This document shows, in pieces, positions 25,219 through 33,576 of a DNA stretch of 64,000 bases; position 1 is the stretch's first letter, and the number at the start of each line of letters is the position of its first letter. Origin of the DNA: Bacteriovorax sp. MedPE-SWde (GTDB lineage: Bacteria > Bdellovibrionota > Bacteriovoracia > Bacteriovoracales > Bacteriovoracaceae); NCBI GenBank assembly GCA_001874305.1, contig MPCU01000004.1:310001-374000 (forward strand). The letters are read 5' to 3'. The position numbers and the translations under genes were made by a program. The notes under the pieces were generated by a model. The model worked only from the letters and a program-made list of their open reading frames with translations, searched no databases and had not been told where the DNA came from.

Positions 25219-25956
25219 TTAAAACAGTTCTCTATACCAACAGGACGGTCTTTTCCCTCCGGATGAAGAGAATGTCATTTGAAAGTTAAATGTCTTATAT
25301 GAGTTACTAGAAATTGCCCCAGCAATAAATGTATCGAGACGACACTGAGGATTATTCTGATACAAGTAAGTTAATGGAACTTTAAAAGTGTCGACACTCT
25401 CAAAGGAGATATCTTCAAAGCCTCCAATAACTTCTAATGCTTCTTTTGAGACTATTGAAAGAGCTTGGCACGTTTTTCCAACACAGCCTCGAACAGTCAA
25501 TGACCTTATATCCTCTAAAGCTATTTGGTCATGGATCGATTCGATTTCATTAACGTCAATTAATCGTTTCATACAATTCTTAGTCGTAAAATAGTCTGCT
25601 TGCCCTTCTGTTGATATCTTTCTATTGTCTCCGGCAAATTCTATGACATATGGAGCACCACCAACAATATGACCAAGCTCGTGACAAAATAAATTATACA
25701 AGTGCGTTTTTTTAAGATTAGGAAGATCAAGTAAGCTCGAAGATATATATAGTTCACGGGGCCTAGTAGAGCTCATCGCGGCAACTGAAGTAATTTCTTC
25801 ATTAGTCCAAATAACCTTTACGGTTTCATCTAAATCTTTTAACTCTTCAAAGAAAGCAATATTAACATCTTTCCAAGCAGAGAGAATTTCTTTCTTATCC
25901 ATAGAATAAGATTTAAAAGAAAAAAGTATTAGTAGTACTGTTACAAACTTTAGCAC
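25219..25956 (-). CDS. Secreted HExxH metalloprotease-like protein
   Basis: 245 residues from GTG 25956 (GAGG five bases upstream). Signal peptide LLILFSFKSYSM. Zinc motif HELGH (His92, Glu93, His96) followed by VGGAPY, and TEGQADYF (Glu117) as third ligand. The C-terminal QCRLDTFIAGA...RPSCWY is shared with the protein at 32523-33389, so the two are paralogues. Cysteine pairs suggest an exported, disulfide-bonded protein. The substrate is unknown. The start overlaps the stop of the upstream desaturase by 1 base. Confidence 0.75.
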   Translation of the reverse strand: MLKFVTVLLILFSFKSYSMDKKEILSAWKDVNIAFFEELKDLDETVKVIWTNEEITSVAAMSSTRPRELYISSSLLDLPNLKKTHLYNLFCHELGHIVGGAPYVIEFAGDNRKISTEGQADYFTTKNCMKRLIDVNEIESIHDQIALEDIRSLTVRGCVGKTCQALSIVSKEALEVIGGFEDISFESVDTFKVPLTYLYQNNPQCRLDTFIAGAISSNSYKTFNFQMTFSSSGGKRPSCWYRELF

Positions 25957-26765
25957 TAAGACCTCTTTAACGGGTTGTTCATAAAATGAGCTGTATTCAC
26001 AACGACTCTATCATCGATGTTAGGAAGTTTATTTGTAACATCCTCTATTTTCGTCCAATGAACTGTTGGAGCGTAATGATGCTCTTGATGATATCCATTA
26101 TTAAACCAAAGAATATTATATAAACGACTATAACAACTAACTGAATCCGTCTTTCGATCTCCAGGAGCTGCACCATAGTGCTCAAAGTAGTTTTCCATCA
26201 AGGCCGCAACTTGTCCAAGATACCAAACAGGTAAGTAAAAAAAGACAAAGAATTTCCAACTAATAGCAACCAGAACTAGCCAAAAAGAAAGGACACCCAA
26301 AATCTCCATAACAAGAAGTTGCTTATCGGCGCTCTTCTTAGTTTTCTTTGCTAACGCTAATAGGTCTATCCTAAAAAAACCTATGAATGAGTAAGATAGT
26401 ATTCCCTCTTCTTTATCATTCTTTGAATGCGTGAATAATGACGATATATCTTTTTCACCATTAGTATGGCGATGATGATTCATATGATGATGATAGTATA
26501 GAGTTTGCGGAAGCCCCATTGCCATTGAGTTTATTATTGAGAAAACCTTATTAAGTATCCCAGATTTAAAGAAATTATTATGAATAAAATTATGTGAAAC
26601 ACATTGGTAGTTTGTGCAGTAGAATGCGACTAGAGCAACTCCTGCAAGAATGTTTTGAATAACACTTAGCTCATTAAAAAATAATGCTCCAAACACAAGC
26701 AGTGTAATATTGGAGAAGCATATTAATACAAGCAGTAAATCTTTATTAGAATGTTTAAAAATCAT
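25956..26765 (-). CDS. Fatty-acid desaturase-family membrane protein
   Basis: 269 residues with four hydrophobic helices. Three histidine boxes are visible: SHNFIHNNF, YYHHHMNHHRHTNGEKD and HQEHHYAP, which bind the di-iron centre of acyl-lipid or sphingolipid desaturases and hydroxylases. No ribosome binding site precedes the ATG, while a minus-strand TAGTAT (26777-26772) ends 6 bases upstream, so the mRNA may be leaderless. A perfect palindrome lies at 26825-26839. Confidence 0.83.
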   Translation of the reverse strand: MIFKHSNKDLLLVLICFSNITLLVFGALFFNELSVIQNILAGVALVAFYCTNYQCVSHNFIHNNFFKSGILNKVFSIINSMAMGLPQTLYYHHHMNHHRHTNGEKDISSLFTHSKNDKEEGILSYSFIGFFRIDLLALAKKTKKSADKQLLVMEILGVLSFWLVLVAISWKFFVFFYLPVWYLGQVAALMENYFEHYGAAPGDRKTDSVSCYSRLYNILWFNNGYHQEHHYAPTVHWTKIEDVTNKLPNIDDRVVVNTAHFMNNPLKRS

Positions 26766-26824
26766 AGAGTTATACTAGCATTAGATAGCTCTACGCTTTG
26801 ATTTTTTGAAATATCTTTAATACC

Positions 26825-26839
26825 GTCTAAAGTTTAGAC
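26825..26839. promoter_or_regulatory. 15-bp palindrome GTCTAAA-G-TTTAGAC
   Basis: A perfect 7+1+7 palindrome between the desaturase start (26765) and the response-regulator stop (26842), 48-62 bases upstream of the desaturase -10. It could be an operator for the desaturase operon or a small hairpin ending the response-regulator mRNA. Confidence 0.4.
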
Positions 26840-26841
26840 AA

Positions 26842-27231
26842 TTATGATGAAATTCTCTCTTCAATCATGCTCGCAACCCTTTCAAAATCAACTGGCTTTG
26901 GAAGGAATTCTATCGCCCCAAGGTCTCGACCCTTACACTTGTAGTCGTTGGTATCATAGGCACTACAAAGAGCAACCTCTACCTTTTGAAAGCTCTCTTT
27001 CAGGTTCTTCAAAAGTGTAAAACCATCCATGACTGGCATATTAATATCAGTAATAACAAATACCTTATCTTCAGGAGTACAGTTATTTTGCATAAACTTC
27101 ATGCATTCTTCACCATTAAGGAAGAAGTGAAATTTGAAGTCCTTACCCAGTATATTTGAAAGAAAAATCTCATAGATTTCTCTAATATCCGGCTCATCAT
27201 CAACCAATAGAAACTTGTACTTTCCTGTCAT
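26842..27231 (-). CDS. Single-domain response regulator (CheY-like)
   Basis: 129 residues, a receiver domain alone. Acidic pocket Asp11-Asp12, phosphoacceptor Asp62 (ITDINMPVMDG), Ser90 (ALCSAYD) and Lys112 (FLPKPVDF) are all present, so it should be phosphorylatable. No output domain. TTGGAG precedes the ATG. No kinase is adjacent; the histidine kinase at 53298 is far away. Single-domain regulators may control motility or act in phosphorelays. Confidence 0.92.
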   Translation of the reverse strand: MTGKYKFLLVDDEPDIREIYEIFLSNILGKDFKFHFFLNGEECMKFMQNNCTPEDKVFVITDINMPVMDGFTLLKNLKESFQKVEVALCSAYDTNDYKCKGRDLGAIEFLPKPVDFERVASMIEERISS

Positions 27232-27417
27232 AGCAACTCCAATTTGTTCTCATTCAGTATAAACTAAATTTAGCGAAGCTCCGAAAATTCATCTTTTCCC
27301 GATATACCAAGCCTAAGTGTCTGATATCAAATTGAAGTAATATAAGGTACTTAGATGAGTATTTGGCCATCATATATGGCAGTTGGCAAAAGTAACTCAT
27401 TCGTATAAAAAGTTAGT

Positions 27418-28074
27418 ATGAAAAGAATTGAAGTCCTATATTGGGATGAGCACTACATAGCCGTAACTAAGCCTGCTGGCCTACTCGTTCACCCATTCAA
27501 AGAGCGCTCAAAAGATAGAAGTCATCTCATGAGATCTGTAAAAAAGCAGACTGACCTCTATCTCTACCCTGTTCATAGACTTGATAAACCGGTCTCTGGA
27601 GTTGTTCTCTTTGGTCTTTCAAAAGAGGCGACAAGAAGGATAAAAGAACAGTGGAATACTGAGCTTACACAAAAGAGATATATCACTCTATGTCGTGGTG
27701 AGATTGATGAAGAAGGAAAATTCGACTTCGACTTAAAAGGCGATAGGGGCCCTCAAGAGGCACTAACACTCTATAAGAGAATCGCCACAAATGGTGAATA
27801 TAGTCTTGTTGATGTTGAAATCAAGACAGGCAGGATGCATCAAATCAGGCGGCACTTTTCCCGTAGAATGTTCAATATCATTGGAGACTCTAAGTACGGA
27901 AGAAGCGCAATCAACAATATCTTTAAAATGAAGTACAAGTTCTATAGACTTTTTCTTCACTCTTATGAGTTCAAGTTTTTCCACCCCTTCGATAATAAAT
28001 GGGTAACAATTAGATCCTCAATTCCTGACGAGTTAAACCATATAATTGACGATTTAGATCTGCGAAATCCTTAA
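27418..28074 (+). CDS. truC: tRNA pseudouridine synthase TruC-like
   Basis: 218 residues. The catalytic motif VHRLDKPVSGVVLFGLS carries the conserved Asp; GRMHQIRRHFSRRMFNIIGDSKYG is the second family motif and has the RRH form seen in TruC (tRNA U65) rather than RluA/RluD. Length is slightly below E. coli TruC (260). No Shine-Dalgarno is seen before the ATG; a TATAAA ends 8 bases upstream. The gap 27232-27417 holds only this promoter-like sequence and a short stem. Confidence 0.82.
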   Translation: MKRIEVLYWDEHYIAVTKPAGLLVHPFKERSKDRSHLMRSVKKQTDLYLYPVHRLDKPVSGVVLFGLSKEATRRIKEQWNTELTQKRYITLCRGEIDEEGKFDFDLKGDRGPQEALTLYKRIATNGEYSLVDVEIKTGRMHQIRRHFSRRMFNIIGDSKYGRSAINNIFKMKYKFYRLFLHSYEFKFFHPFDNKWVTIRSSIPDELNHIIDDLDLRNP

Positions 28075-28107
28075 AGTTTTCAAGTCCTTAGGACGATAAG
28101 TAGTGAG

Positions 28108-29652
28108 ATGAAGCGACTACTCACTATTATAACTATATGTTTATACTCATTTTCTATTTGGGCCACTCCATCTTTACTGGCCCCTCGCCATAGTGTAACG
28201 CTCCAAGACCCTAAATCAGGAAGACAGCATCAGTTTATGTCTGATGGATTTACATATCTAAAAGTAGAAACAAACCCTAAAGAAATGGCCAATAACCCAA
28301 GTTGGTTTGTCGAAGTTAGTATGATGACTAAGGCCGGAACTAAAGTAAATAACAAGAAGTATAAGACGAGTAAGAAAACATTGATGGAAAATGTTGCGCT
28401 CTCTCTTCCACCATCACAAAAAGTTGCAGATACTTTAAACAAAGAAAATGTTCTCCCTAAGAAGGACTTAAACTTTGTTGTCGAAGGGCGCTATGTAAAA
28501 AATGGTTGGGACTATTTACAGATATACTTTGTAGATAGTGACGGAAGAAATGTTGATCACAATGGTATTGCTCCACCAGATGCACCTTTCAGATATTATA
28601 GACTTTCTACTAAGATATTTGATTATCATATGGCGGAAGGAATGATTAACAATTTAAATAAAGTTAATAGCGACCCTTTTGATACTTTCTATTGCCCAAC
28701 AAACTTCAGTGTTCCACTTCTTGATAGCTACACTGATCTCGGAGCAAATGTACAGGCGCCTCTAAAAGTTCAAGCTTCACCAGTAAAGAAGCCGAAACCT
28801 GTTGTTGCAAAGAAACCTGTTCCTAAGCCAAAACCTAAACCAAAGAAGAAATTAAAATCTACCTATGAAACGATGATGGAAAAAAGGGCCTGGTTTCTAA
28901 AGACCTATCCAACAGTAGGTAAATGTCTTTCAGCTCTTCGTAACTACGAAAAGAAGAGAAATGGTAATATTTGGGGAAGTGATGTCAGTCTCAAAAAGAG
29001 AGCATCCGAAATCTATAAACAATCTAAGGCTACGTTTTCGAAGTTAATTAATCATTCGAAGGTAACAAAGAAGAAATCAAATAGTACAGGCTTTGGAGAA
29101 ACACATAATCCTCATATGATTCATCCACTTCTTTCGCCTGAGCTAATGTCTTGTATTGCTTTTCAAGAGACGAAGGGAAAACTCGATCCACAGGCGATGA
29201 ACTACAGCTACTGTGAACAAAGAAACCCGATGAGATCAACCGCTTTTGGTTTATCAATGATCACGAGAACAACTCTCTCAGATCTAAGATATTATAAACC
29301 TCACAAAAAGGCCGTAAATCAACTTCCTATAACAACAGTAAGTGAAGTGAATGGACTAAAGCTAAAGCCAAATATGAGTGTTGATAAGATGATTTATGCG
29401 CTAAGTGATAGCAAGGAAGTTCAAATGGAATTAATGGCCAGAACTTTAAACTACACTCTCAAGCATTACAATTGGCAGAAGAAGTTAAAGTCAAATGTTC
29501 AAAAGACTCTCGAATGGGGAGTTCTTAAATATGATGGTGATGATAAAGAAGCTTATCTTAAGAATGTTGTTCGAACATGTGTTCCATGTATGAAGAATAT
29601 TAAAAAGAATGGCGGAGATCCTGTCTCTTGTCACAACAAGATGGTGAAATAA
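28108..29652 (+). CDS. Secreted lysozyme-like (lytic transglycosylase-type) protein with Pro-Lys linker
   Basis: 514 residues. A signal peptide (LYSFSIWAT) is followed by an unknown beta-rich domain (about 25-215), a linker with repeated KPKP (about 227-250) and a C-terminal domain (about 255-510). In the last, CIAFQETKGKLDPQAMN and STAFGLSMITRTTL resemble the catalytic Glu and the downstream S-x-x-GL-xQ region of SLT-type lysozymes. It would cut peptidoglycan in the periplasm or in prey. The lysozyme assignment rests on two short motifs. The stop overlaps the next start by 1 base (TAATG). Confidence 0.6.
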   Translation: MKRLLTIITICLYSFSIWATPSLLAPRHSVTLQDPKSGRQHQFMSDGFTYLKVETNPKEMANNPSWFVEVSMMTKAGTKVNNKKYKTSKKTLMENVALSLPPSQKVADTLNKENVLPKKDLNFVVEGRYVKNGWDYLQIYFVDSDGRNVDHNGIAPPDAPFRYYRLSTKIFDYHMAEGMINNLNKVNSDPFDTFYCPTNFSVPLLDSYTDLGANVQAPLKVQASPVKKPKPVVAKKPVPKPKPKPKKKLKSTYETMMEKRAWFLKTYPTVGKCLSALRNYEKKRNGNIWGSDVSLKKRASEIYKQSKATFSKLINHSKVTKKKSNSTGFGETHNPHMIHPLLSPELMSCIAFQETKGKLDPQAMNYSYCEQRNPMRSTAFGLSMITRTTLSDLRYYKPHKKAVNQLPITTVSEVNGLKLKPNMSVDKMIYALSDSKEVQMELMARTLNYTLKHYNWQKKLKSNVQKTLEWGVLKYDGDDKEAYLKNVVRTCVPCMKNIKKNGGDPVSCHNKMVK

Positions 29653-30155
29653 TGAAATACTTTCTCTTAATAGCTCTAAGCTTCAATTTATTGGCAATGA
29701 CTCCTAAGGAAATTGAATCTAAAGGAGTTCTTCATTATGAAACTGTTATTCATGGAGAAGTTCCCTATAAGTTCTTGATTACGAAGAATCAAGGAATGGC
29801 AAAATTAAGTGTCTACAATGAAAGCGAAAAGCTCATTCTAACGAGAGAGAGAGCTCTTGCACTTGAAGGCTTTAAGAAGCTTAAAATAAAGAGTCTAATA
29901 TCAGACAACTCAAAGTACCTCATTACCTTTTGGAAGAAGGGTGCACATGGTACAACCGTTGAAGTTTTCGACCTTTCTAAGAAAGGCTCAAAGCCAATAA
30001 AAATCATTAACTCTTACCTCTCAATTGACTACCAAGAGACTTTAGATTCGTTTTCAGTTGTTTACGATAAGAAACTTAAGGGCGGGGACCTCTCTCCTAT
30101 TAAGCACAAAGTCATTTTTAGCGCGAACGGTCAAATTTCAGAGCACAAGCTTTAA
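29652..30155 (+). CDS. Secreted protein of unknown function
   Basis: 167 residues from ATG 29652 (TAATG overlap with the lysozyme-like gene), giving a signal peptide (LLIALSFNLLAMT). The mature part is beta-rich, with alternating charged and hydrophobic residues (ITKNQGMAKLSVYNESEKL) and no cysteine. No family recognised. Coupling to the lysozyme-like gene suggests a periplasmic helper role, but nothing in the sequence proves it. Confidence 0.65.
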   Translation: MKYFLLIALSFNLLAMTPKEIESKGVLHYETVIHGEVPYKFLITKNQGMAKLSVYNESEKLILTRERALALEGFKKLKIKSLISDNSKYLITFWKKGAHGTTVEVFDLSKKGSKPIKIINSYLSIDYQETLDSFSVVYDKKLKGGDLSPIKHKVIFSANGQISEHKL

Positions 30156-30208
30156 CATTGCTTAATTAATATGCTATCTTCAAGAGATACCACTTTTGGA
30201 GATTATTT

Positions 30209-30469
30209 ATGAAAGTTTTCCATATTGTCGCATCAATGATGACAATCCTAGCAATTCTATTTCTTTTTGCCCCTGTGATCAGAAAACGTGAAATTGCAAA
30301 AACTCAACTAGAAAGAGATTATTTTAAACTACTTTCAGAATATAAAAAGAATCAAAGTAATGAAGTTCTTGACCAGCTTACTGCAGTTGGAATGAAGCTA
30401 TTTAATCTTAAAGATAAAGAGCTTGCTAACAAGAAAGTAAATGAAGACCTTCAACAATTCGGAGCTTAA
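30209..30469 (+). CDS. Small membrane-anchored protein
   Basis: 86 residues: one N-terminal hydrophobic helix (VASMMTILAILFLFAPV) followed by a basic, helical, probably cytoplasmic tail (REIAKTQLERDYFKLLSEYKK). Preceded by TTGGAG. No family recognised. It is separated from the next gene by 1 base, so the three genes 30209-31213 form an operon. Confidence 0.6.
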   Translation: MKVFHIVASMMTILAILFLFAPVIRKREIAKTQLERDYFKLLSEYKKNQSNEVLDQLTAVGMKLFNLKDKELANKKVNEDLQQFGA

Positions 30470-30470
30470 A

Positions 30471-30797
30471 ATGACTGACGATACACCAAAGAATGAAGAT
30501 CAAGACCTGCTTGAAAGACTTCAAAATGATATAGATGAAGCAATTTGGGAAATTATTGAACCTCACCATAATAGAGAATCGGCCTACCTTCTCTCATCAG
30601 ATCTAGAGCTTGCTCCTGTTGGTATGGCAATGGCCAAAGATCAGATTGAATATATTAGAGGTTGGTTAACAGATGGAAGTATGGCCCGCCCAAATGAAGA
30701 ACAAATTAAAGTATGGAAAGAACAAGACGTTAAGTTCAATTACTTAATTGTTCAACCTTATGTTCTTATTCAAGTTAAACAAGATGAGCTTCAATGA
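30471..30797 (+). CDS. Small acidic cytoplasmic protein, unknown
   Basis: 108 residues from ATG 30471, where CGGAGC lies six bases upstream and the previous stop ends 1 base before. The protein is acidic (TDDTPKNEDQDLLERLQNDIDEA) with a short conserved-looking core (PVGMAMAKDQIEYIRGWLTDG). No motif recognised. It overlaps the lipoprotein gene by 4 bases. Confidence 0.62.
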   Translation: MTDDTPKNEDQDLLERLQNDIDEAIWEIIEPHHNRESAYLLSSDLELAPVGMAMAKDQIEYIRGWLTDGSMARPNEEQIKVWKEQDVKFNYLIVQPYVLIQVKQDELQ

Positions 30798-31213
30798 AAT
30801 CGATTTTAATAATACTATCTCTTATAACACTAACATCATGTAAAGAGTTTGAAGTTACTCAAAGTAAAATGCTAGGTAGTTTTATTTGTCAGTCAAAGGA
30901 GAATTGTCTTTCAAGTAAAGAAACAGGCGAGAAAAATATCCTAGCTTTTAAAATGATGGGAGAAAATGAACAACAAAATATCCTTAATATTTCAAAACTT
31001 ATTAGAAAGATGGGCGATATCAAAATTGTTAAGCTTGAAGGGAATTACCTCTATGCATTCACTGAGCGTACTCACCTAGAGTTTATAGCAAATCAAAAAG
31101 ATCGTAAGATCCACATTAGATCGCAAGTTTCTAAAGGTTCAATATTTGGAAATGATAAGGGTAAGAAGTTGATAGAAGAGATCAGATTTAAATTCTACCA
31201 AAACGACTACTAA
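30794..31213 (+). CDS. Small lipoprotein, unknown
   Basis: 139 residues starting in an ATGA overlap. Lipoprotein signal ILSLITLTSC with lipid-modified Cys16. The mature part is basic with a beta-strand-rich middle and one further Cys pair (FICQSKENCLS). It has no recognised domain. As the exported member of the three-gene operon it may link the small anchored protein to the envelope. Confidence 0.65.
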   Translation: MKSILIILSLITLTSCKEFEVTQSKMLGSFICQSKENCLSSKETGEKNILAFKMMGENEQQNILNISKLIRKMGDIKIVKLEGNYLYAFTERTHLEFIANQKDRKIHIRSQVSKGSIFGNDKGKKLIEEIRFKFYQNDY

Positions 31214-31242
31214 TTTTTTCCAAGTCTCCGATACGCAAGTAT

Positions 31243-32526
31243 ATGAAAACTCTATATATTTGCGTAAAACATGATGGCCTAGATAGTCTTTTAGAAATGG
31301 CCCTTTCAGGCCATAAAGAACTTCAAGTCTTCATGGAAAAAGATACTGCTTCCCTAATGAATACAATCGACTTTATCGGAGTACCACAACTTCTCATTGT
31401 GGATGAAGACCACTACTCTACACTTGATCAGTCAAAGCTGAATGCAATCCCAAAGAAAATTCTCTTTAATAAGACAAATAGTGTTGTTCCAGATTGGGAC
31501 TGCTTTGAAAAATCCTCATGGCAAGAGGTCTGCAAAGGAATTGTAGATGAGCTTGATGCTACAGATGAGCCTCTTGAATACTCAACAGTTCCATTTCACT
31601 TACTAAAGTCTATCGAGACTCCTGTCTGTGATATATATTTAGAGATTACCAAAGATGGAAAACCACATCATATCAAGCTATTTCACAAGAATGAAAAGAT
31701 TGATTTAGTGACAGTAGAAAAGTACCTCGACAAAGGTGTATCCCACGCAAATATCTTAACTGATGATAAATTACAATTTCTCAATACTATATCTAATAAC
31801 CTGTACTCTCAAATGATAGAGAGTCCAACAGAACAAGTTGTAGGAAAGTCCCTAGATGTATCCATAACATTACTAAAAGAAATAGGTTTTAACTCTACTT
31901 CTACTCAGCTGCTAGACGGCGTCATTGATAATATAAACAAGTCTCTGACAAAGAAGAAAGGAAAAGATCTAAGTATAATTAAAGATCTTCTAAACTCTAA
32001 ATCCTCTAGGTATTACAAACTTGCAAACCTTACGTCTCTACTCTCTATGAGGATTTTACAAATGTCTTCCTGGAGTACCCATACGCATCAAGAAATTTTA
32101 ATCTACACGGCACTACTTGGTAATGTCACTCTCCCAAAAGAAGAGATGATTTTTATTACTGATGAGCAAAACCTTTTAAAGTCTAGCTTTAGTGATGAAG
32201 AAAAGAAGAATATTTATCATCATGCTTTAGATGCATTCAATCTTGTTCAGGCCGATAAAGACAAGCCTCAAGATGCCGATATGTTTATATTAGAACATCA
32301 TGGAAATAAGACAGGGGTTGGATTTTCTAGTCAGTTATCCACACAAAACCATAAGTTGATTATTATATTTAGAATTTGTGAAGACTTCTCTATCGAGCTT
32401 TTAAAGAGAAAAGAAATGAATGAAGCCATTAAGCTTAAAGAGATATTTCAATTCTTATATTCAAAGCACGATAAAAAAATCCTTCACCAAACAATTGATC
32501 TTCTAAAGAAGTGTTTTATAAATTAA
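31243..32526 (+). CDS. Degenerate HD-GYP-like protein with receiver-like N-terminus
   Basis: 427 residues. The N-terminal 110 residues look like a receiver fold (LYICVKHDGLDSLLEMA...QLLIVDEDHYS) without the usual Asp pocket. The C-terminal part follows the HD-GYP plan: TSLLSMRILQMS...IYTALLGNVTLP where active enzymes have LLHDIGK, and LEHHGNKTGVGFSSQL where they have HHE-x-x-D-G-x-G-Y-P. The metal ligands are thus mostly lost, so it probably binds rather than cleaves cyclic di-GMP, or has another role. No Shine-Dalgarno before the ATG. Confidence 0.58.
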   Translation: MKTLYICVKHDGLDSLLEMALSGHKELQVFMEKDTASLMNTIDFIGVPQLLIVDEDHYSTLDQSKLNAIPKKILFNKTNSVVPDWDCFEKSSWQEVCKGIVDELDATDEPLEYSTVPFHLLKSIETPVCDIYLEITKDGKPHHIKLFHKNEKIDLVTVEKYLDKGVSHANILTDDKLQFLNTISNNLYSQMIESPTEQVVGKSLDVSITLLKEIGFNSTSTQLLDGVIDNINKSLTKKKGKDLSIIKDLLNSKSSRYYKLANLTSLLSMRILQMSSWSTHTHQEILIYTALLGNVTLPKEEMIFITDEQNLLKSSFSDEEKKNIYHHALDAFNLVQADKDKPQDADMFILEHHGNKTGVGFSSQLSTQNHKLIIIFRICEDFSIELLKRKEMNEAIKLKEIFQFLYSKHDKKILHQTIDLLKKCFIN

Positions 32527-33389
32527 TAAGACTCTGGAGAGAACCAACACAGTGGTCTTGCTCCAGGTTGTCCCCTGTCTCTAATACATGCACCTATTGA
32601 GTGGTCCGAGTTATCAAAATCGGAATACTTTTCTTCATCACATAGAAGACCTGCTACAAAAGTATCGAATCGACACTGAGGCTCAGGGTGCTTGTAGAAA
32701 GTATTATCAACAACGACCTTAGACTTCCCATTAACTTTAGGCGGATGCCAGTCATACTTTAATGAAGCAAATACTCTCCCTAAAGCTAAAGCTGCAACCG
32801 AAGTTCTCTTACAACTTTCACTCATACAAACTTTCTCAATTTCAGACATAGTCATCTTATCAGCGAAGTTAACTGATTTATTATCGTTATTTTCCTCAAT
32901 CAATTTCCTCATACACTTATTCGAAGCAAAGTAATCTGCCTGACCTTCAGCGGATGACCAACTTCTTCGAGTTGACTTACCTCTAAAGTTCTTTGGTGCT
33001 CCCCCATAGTGGTGTCCTAGTTCATGACACATAATTAGTAAGAGTGAATCAGGACTCATATCACGATGCCTAGCAAGGCCACCGTTGATAACGATTACTG
33101 GGTTATTATCATCATCACGAGTCGCATGGGCGTTAACCCTAGCTTCATCCCACAATCTTTCGACCTTAAGATCTTTTCCATACTTCTCTTTTACAATAGG
33201 TTTCCAAACTCTTTCAAATTGATCAATCACTTGATGAAATTGAAACTGAGCGATACCACCTCCACCAAAGGACTTTAGCCCTGTAGGGATTTTAACATTA
33301 TTTTCAGGAAAACAATTTTCAACCGCTAAACTATTTAGAGGAAGAAAGGCCATGGATAGAATGATTGAAATAAATGAAAGTTTTTGCAT
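32523..33389 (-). CDS. Secreted HExxH metalloprotease-like protein (paralogue of 25219-25956)
   Basis: 288 residues from ATG 33389, with AAGGAG five bases upstream (the GTG at 33395 overlaps that site). Signal peptide IILSMAFLPLNSLAVE. Zinc motif HELGHHYGGAP (His122, Glu123, His126) and AEGQADYF (Glu148). The C-terminus PQCRFDTFVAGLL...RPLCWF matches the paralogue. Eight or so cysteines. It is convergent with the HD-GYP-like gene, with 4 overlapping bases. The substrate is unknown. Confidence 0.76.
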   Translation of the reverse strand: MQKLSFISIILSMAFLPLNSLAVENCFPENNVKIPTGLKSFGGGGIAQFQFHQVIDQFERVWKPIVKEKYGKDLKVERLWDEARVNAHATRDDDNNPVIVINGGLARHRDMSPDSLLLIMCHELGHHYGGAPKNFRGKSTRRSWSSAEGQADYFASNKCMRKLIEENNDNKSVNFADKMTMSEIEKVCMSESCKRTSVAALALGRVFASLKYDWHPPKVNGKSKVVVDNTFYKHPEPQCRFDTFVAGLLCDEEKYSDFDNSDHSIGACIRDRGQPGARPLCWFSPESY

Positions 33390-33457
33390 ATGCACTCCTT
33401 GTTAAATAGTGACTATACTACTCGAATGCATAGTGCCATTTAGTCAAAAAGGTGTAC

Positions 33458-33490
33458 CTGATATAGATCAGATTTTTTAGATCCTATAAT
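33458..33490 (+). promoter_or_regulatory. Promoter with perfect -10 and an FNR-like palindrome over the -35
   Basis: TATAAT at 33485-33490 has no good -35; instead CTGAT-ATAG-ATCAG (33458-33471) covers that position. TGAT-N4-ATCA is the core of Crp/Fnr-type sites. A small stem TTCACT-TAG-AGTGAA (33526-33540) lies in the leader. The promoter would serve the gene at 33577. Confidence 0.42.
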
Positions 33491-33576
33491 CAATTTTATT
33501 TATCTCCTACAACAGATACGACTCGTTCACTTAGAGTGAATATATGTTTGTAAGAAATCAAAGGGAGGAACCTAAA

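Noticed and set aside
27370-27410. Possible tRNA- or riboswitch-like fold before truC (TGGCCAT...ATGGCA)
   Set aside because: The arms are short and there is no consensus of a known riboswitch or tRNA.
28790-28860. Repeated KPKP stretch as tandem DNA repeat
   Set aside because: It is a coding Pro-Lys linker with varied codons, not a true DNA repeat.
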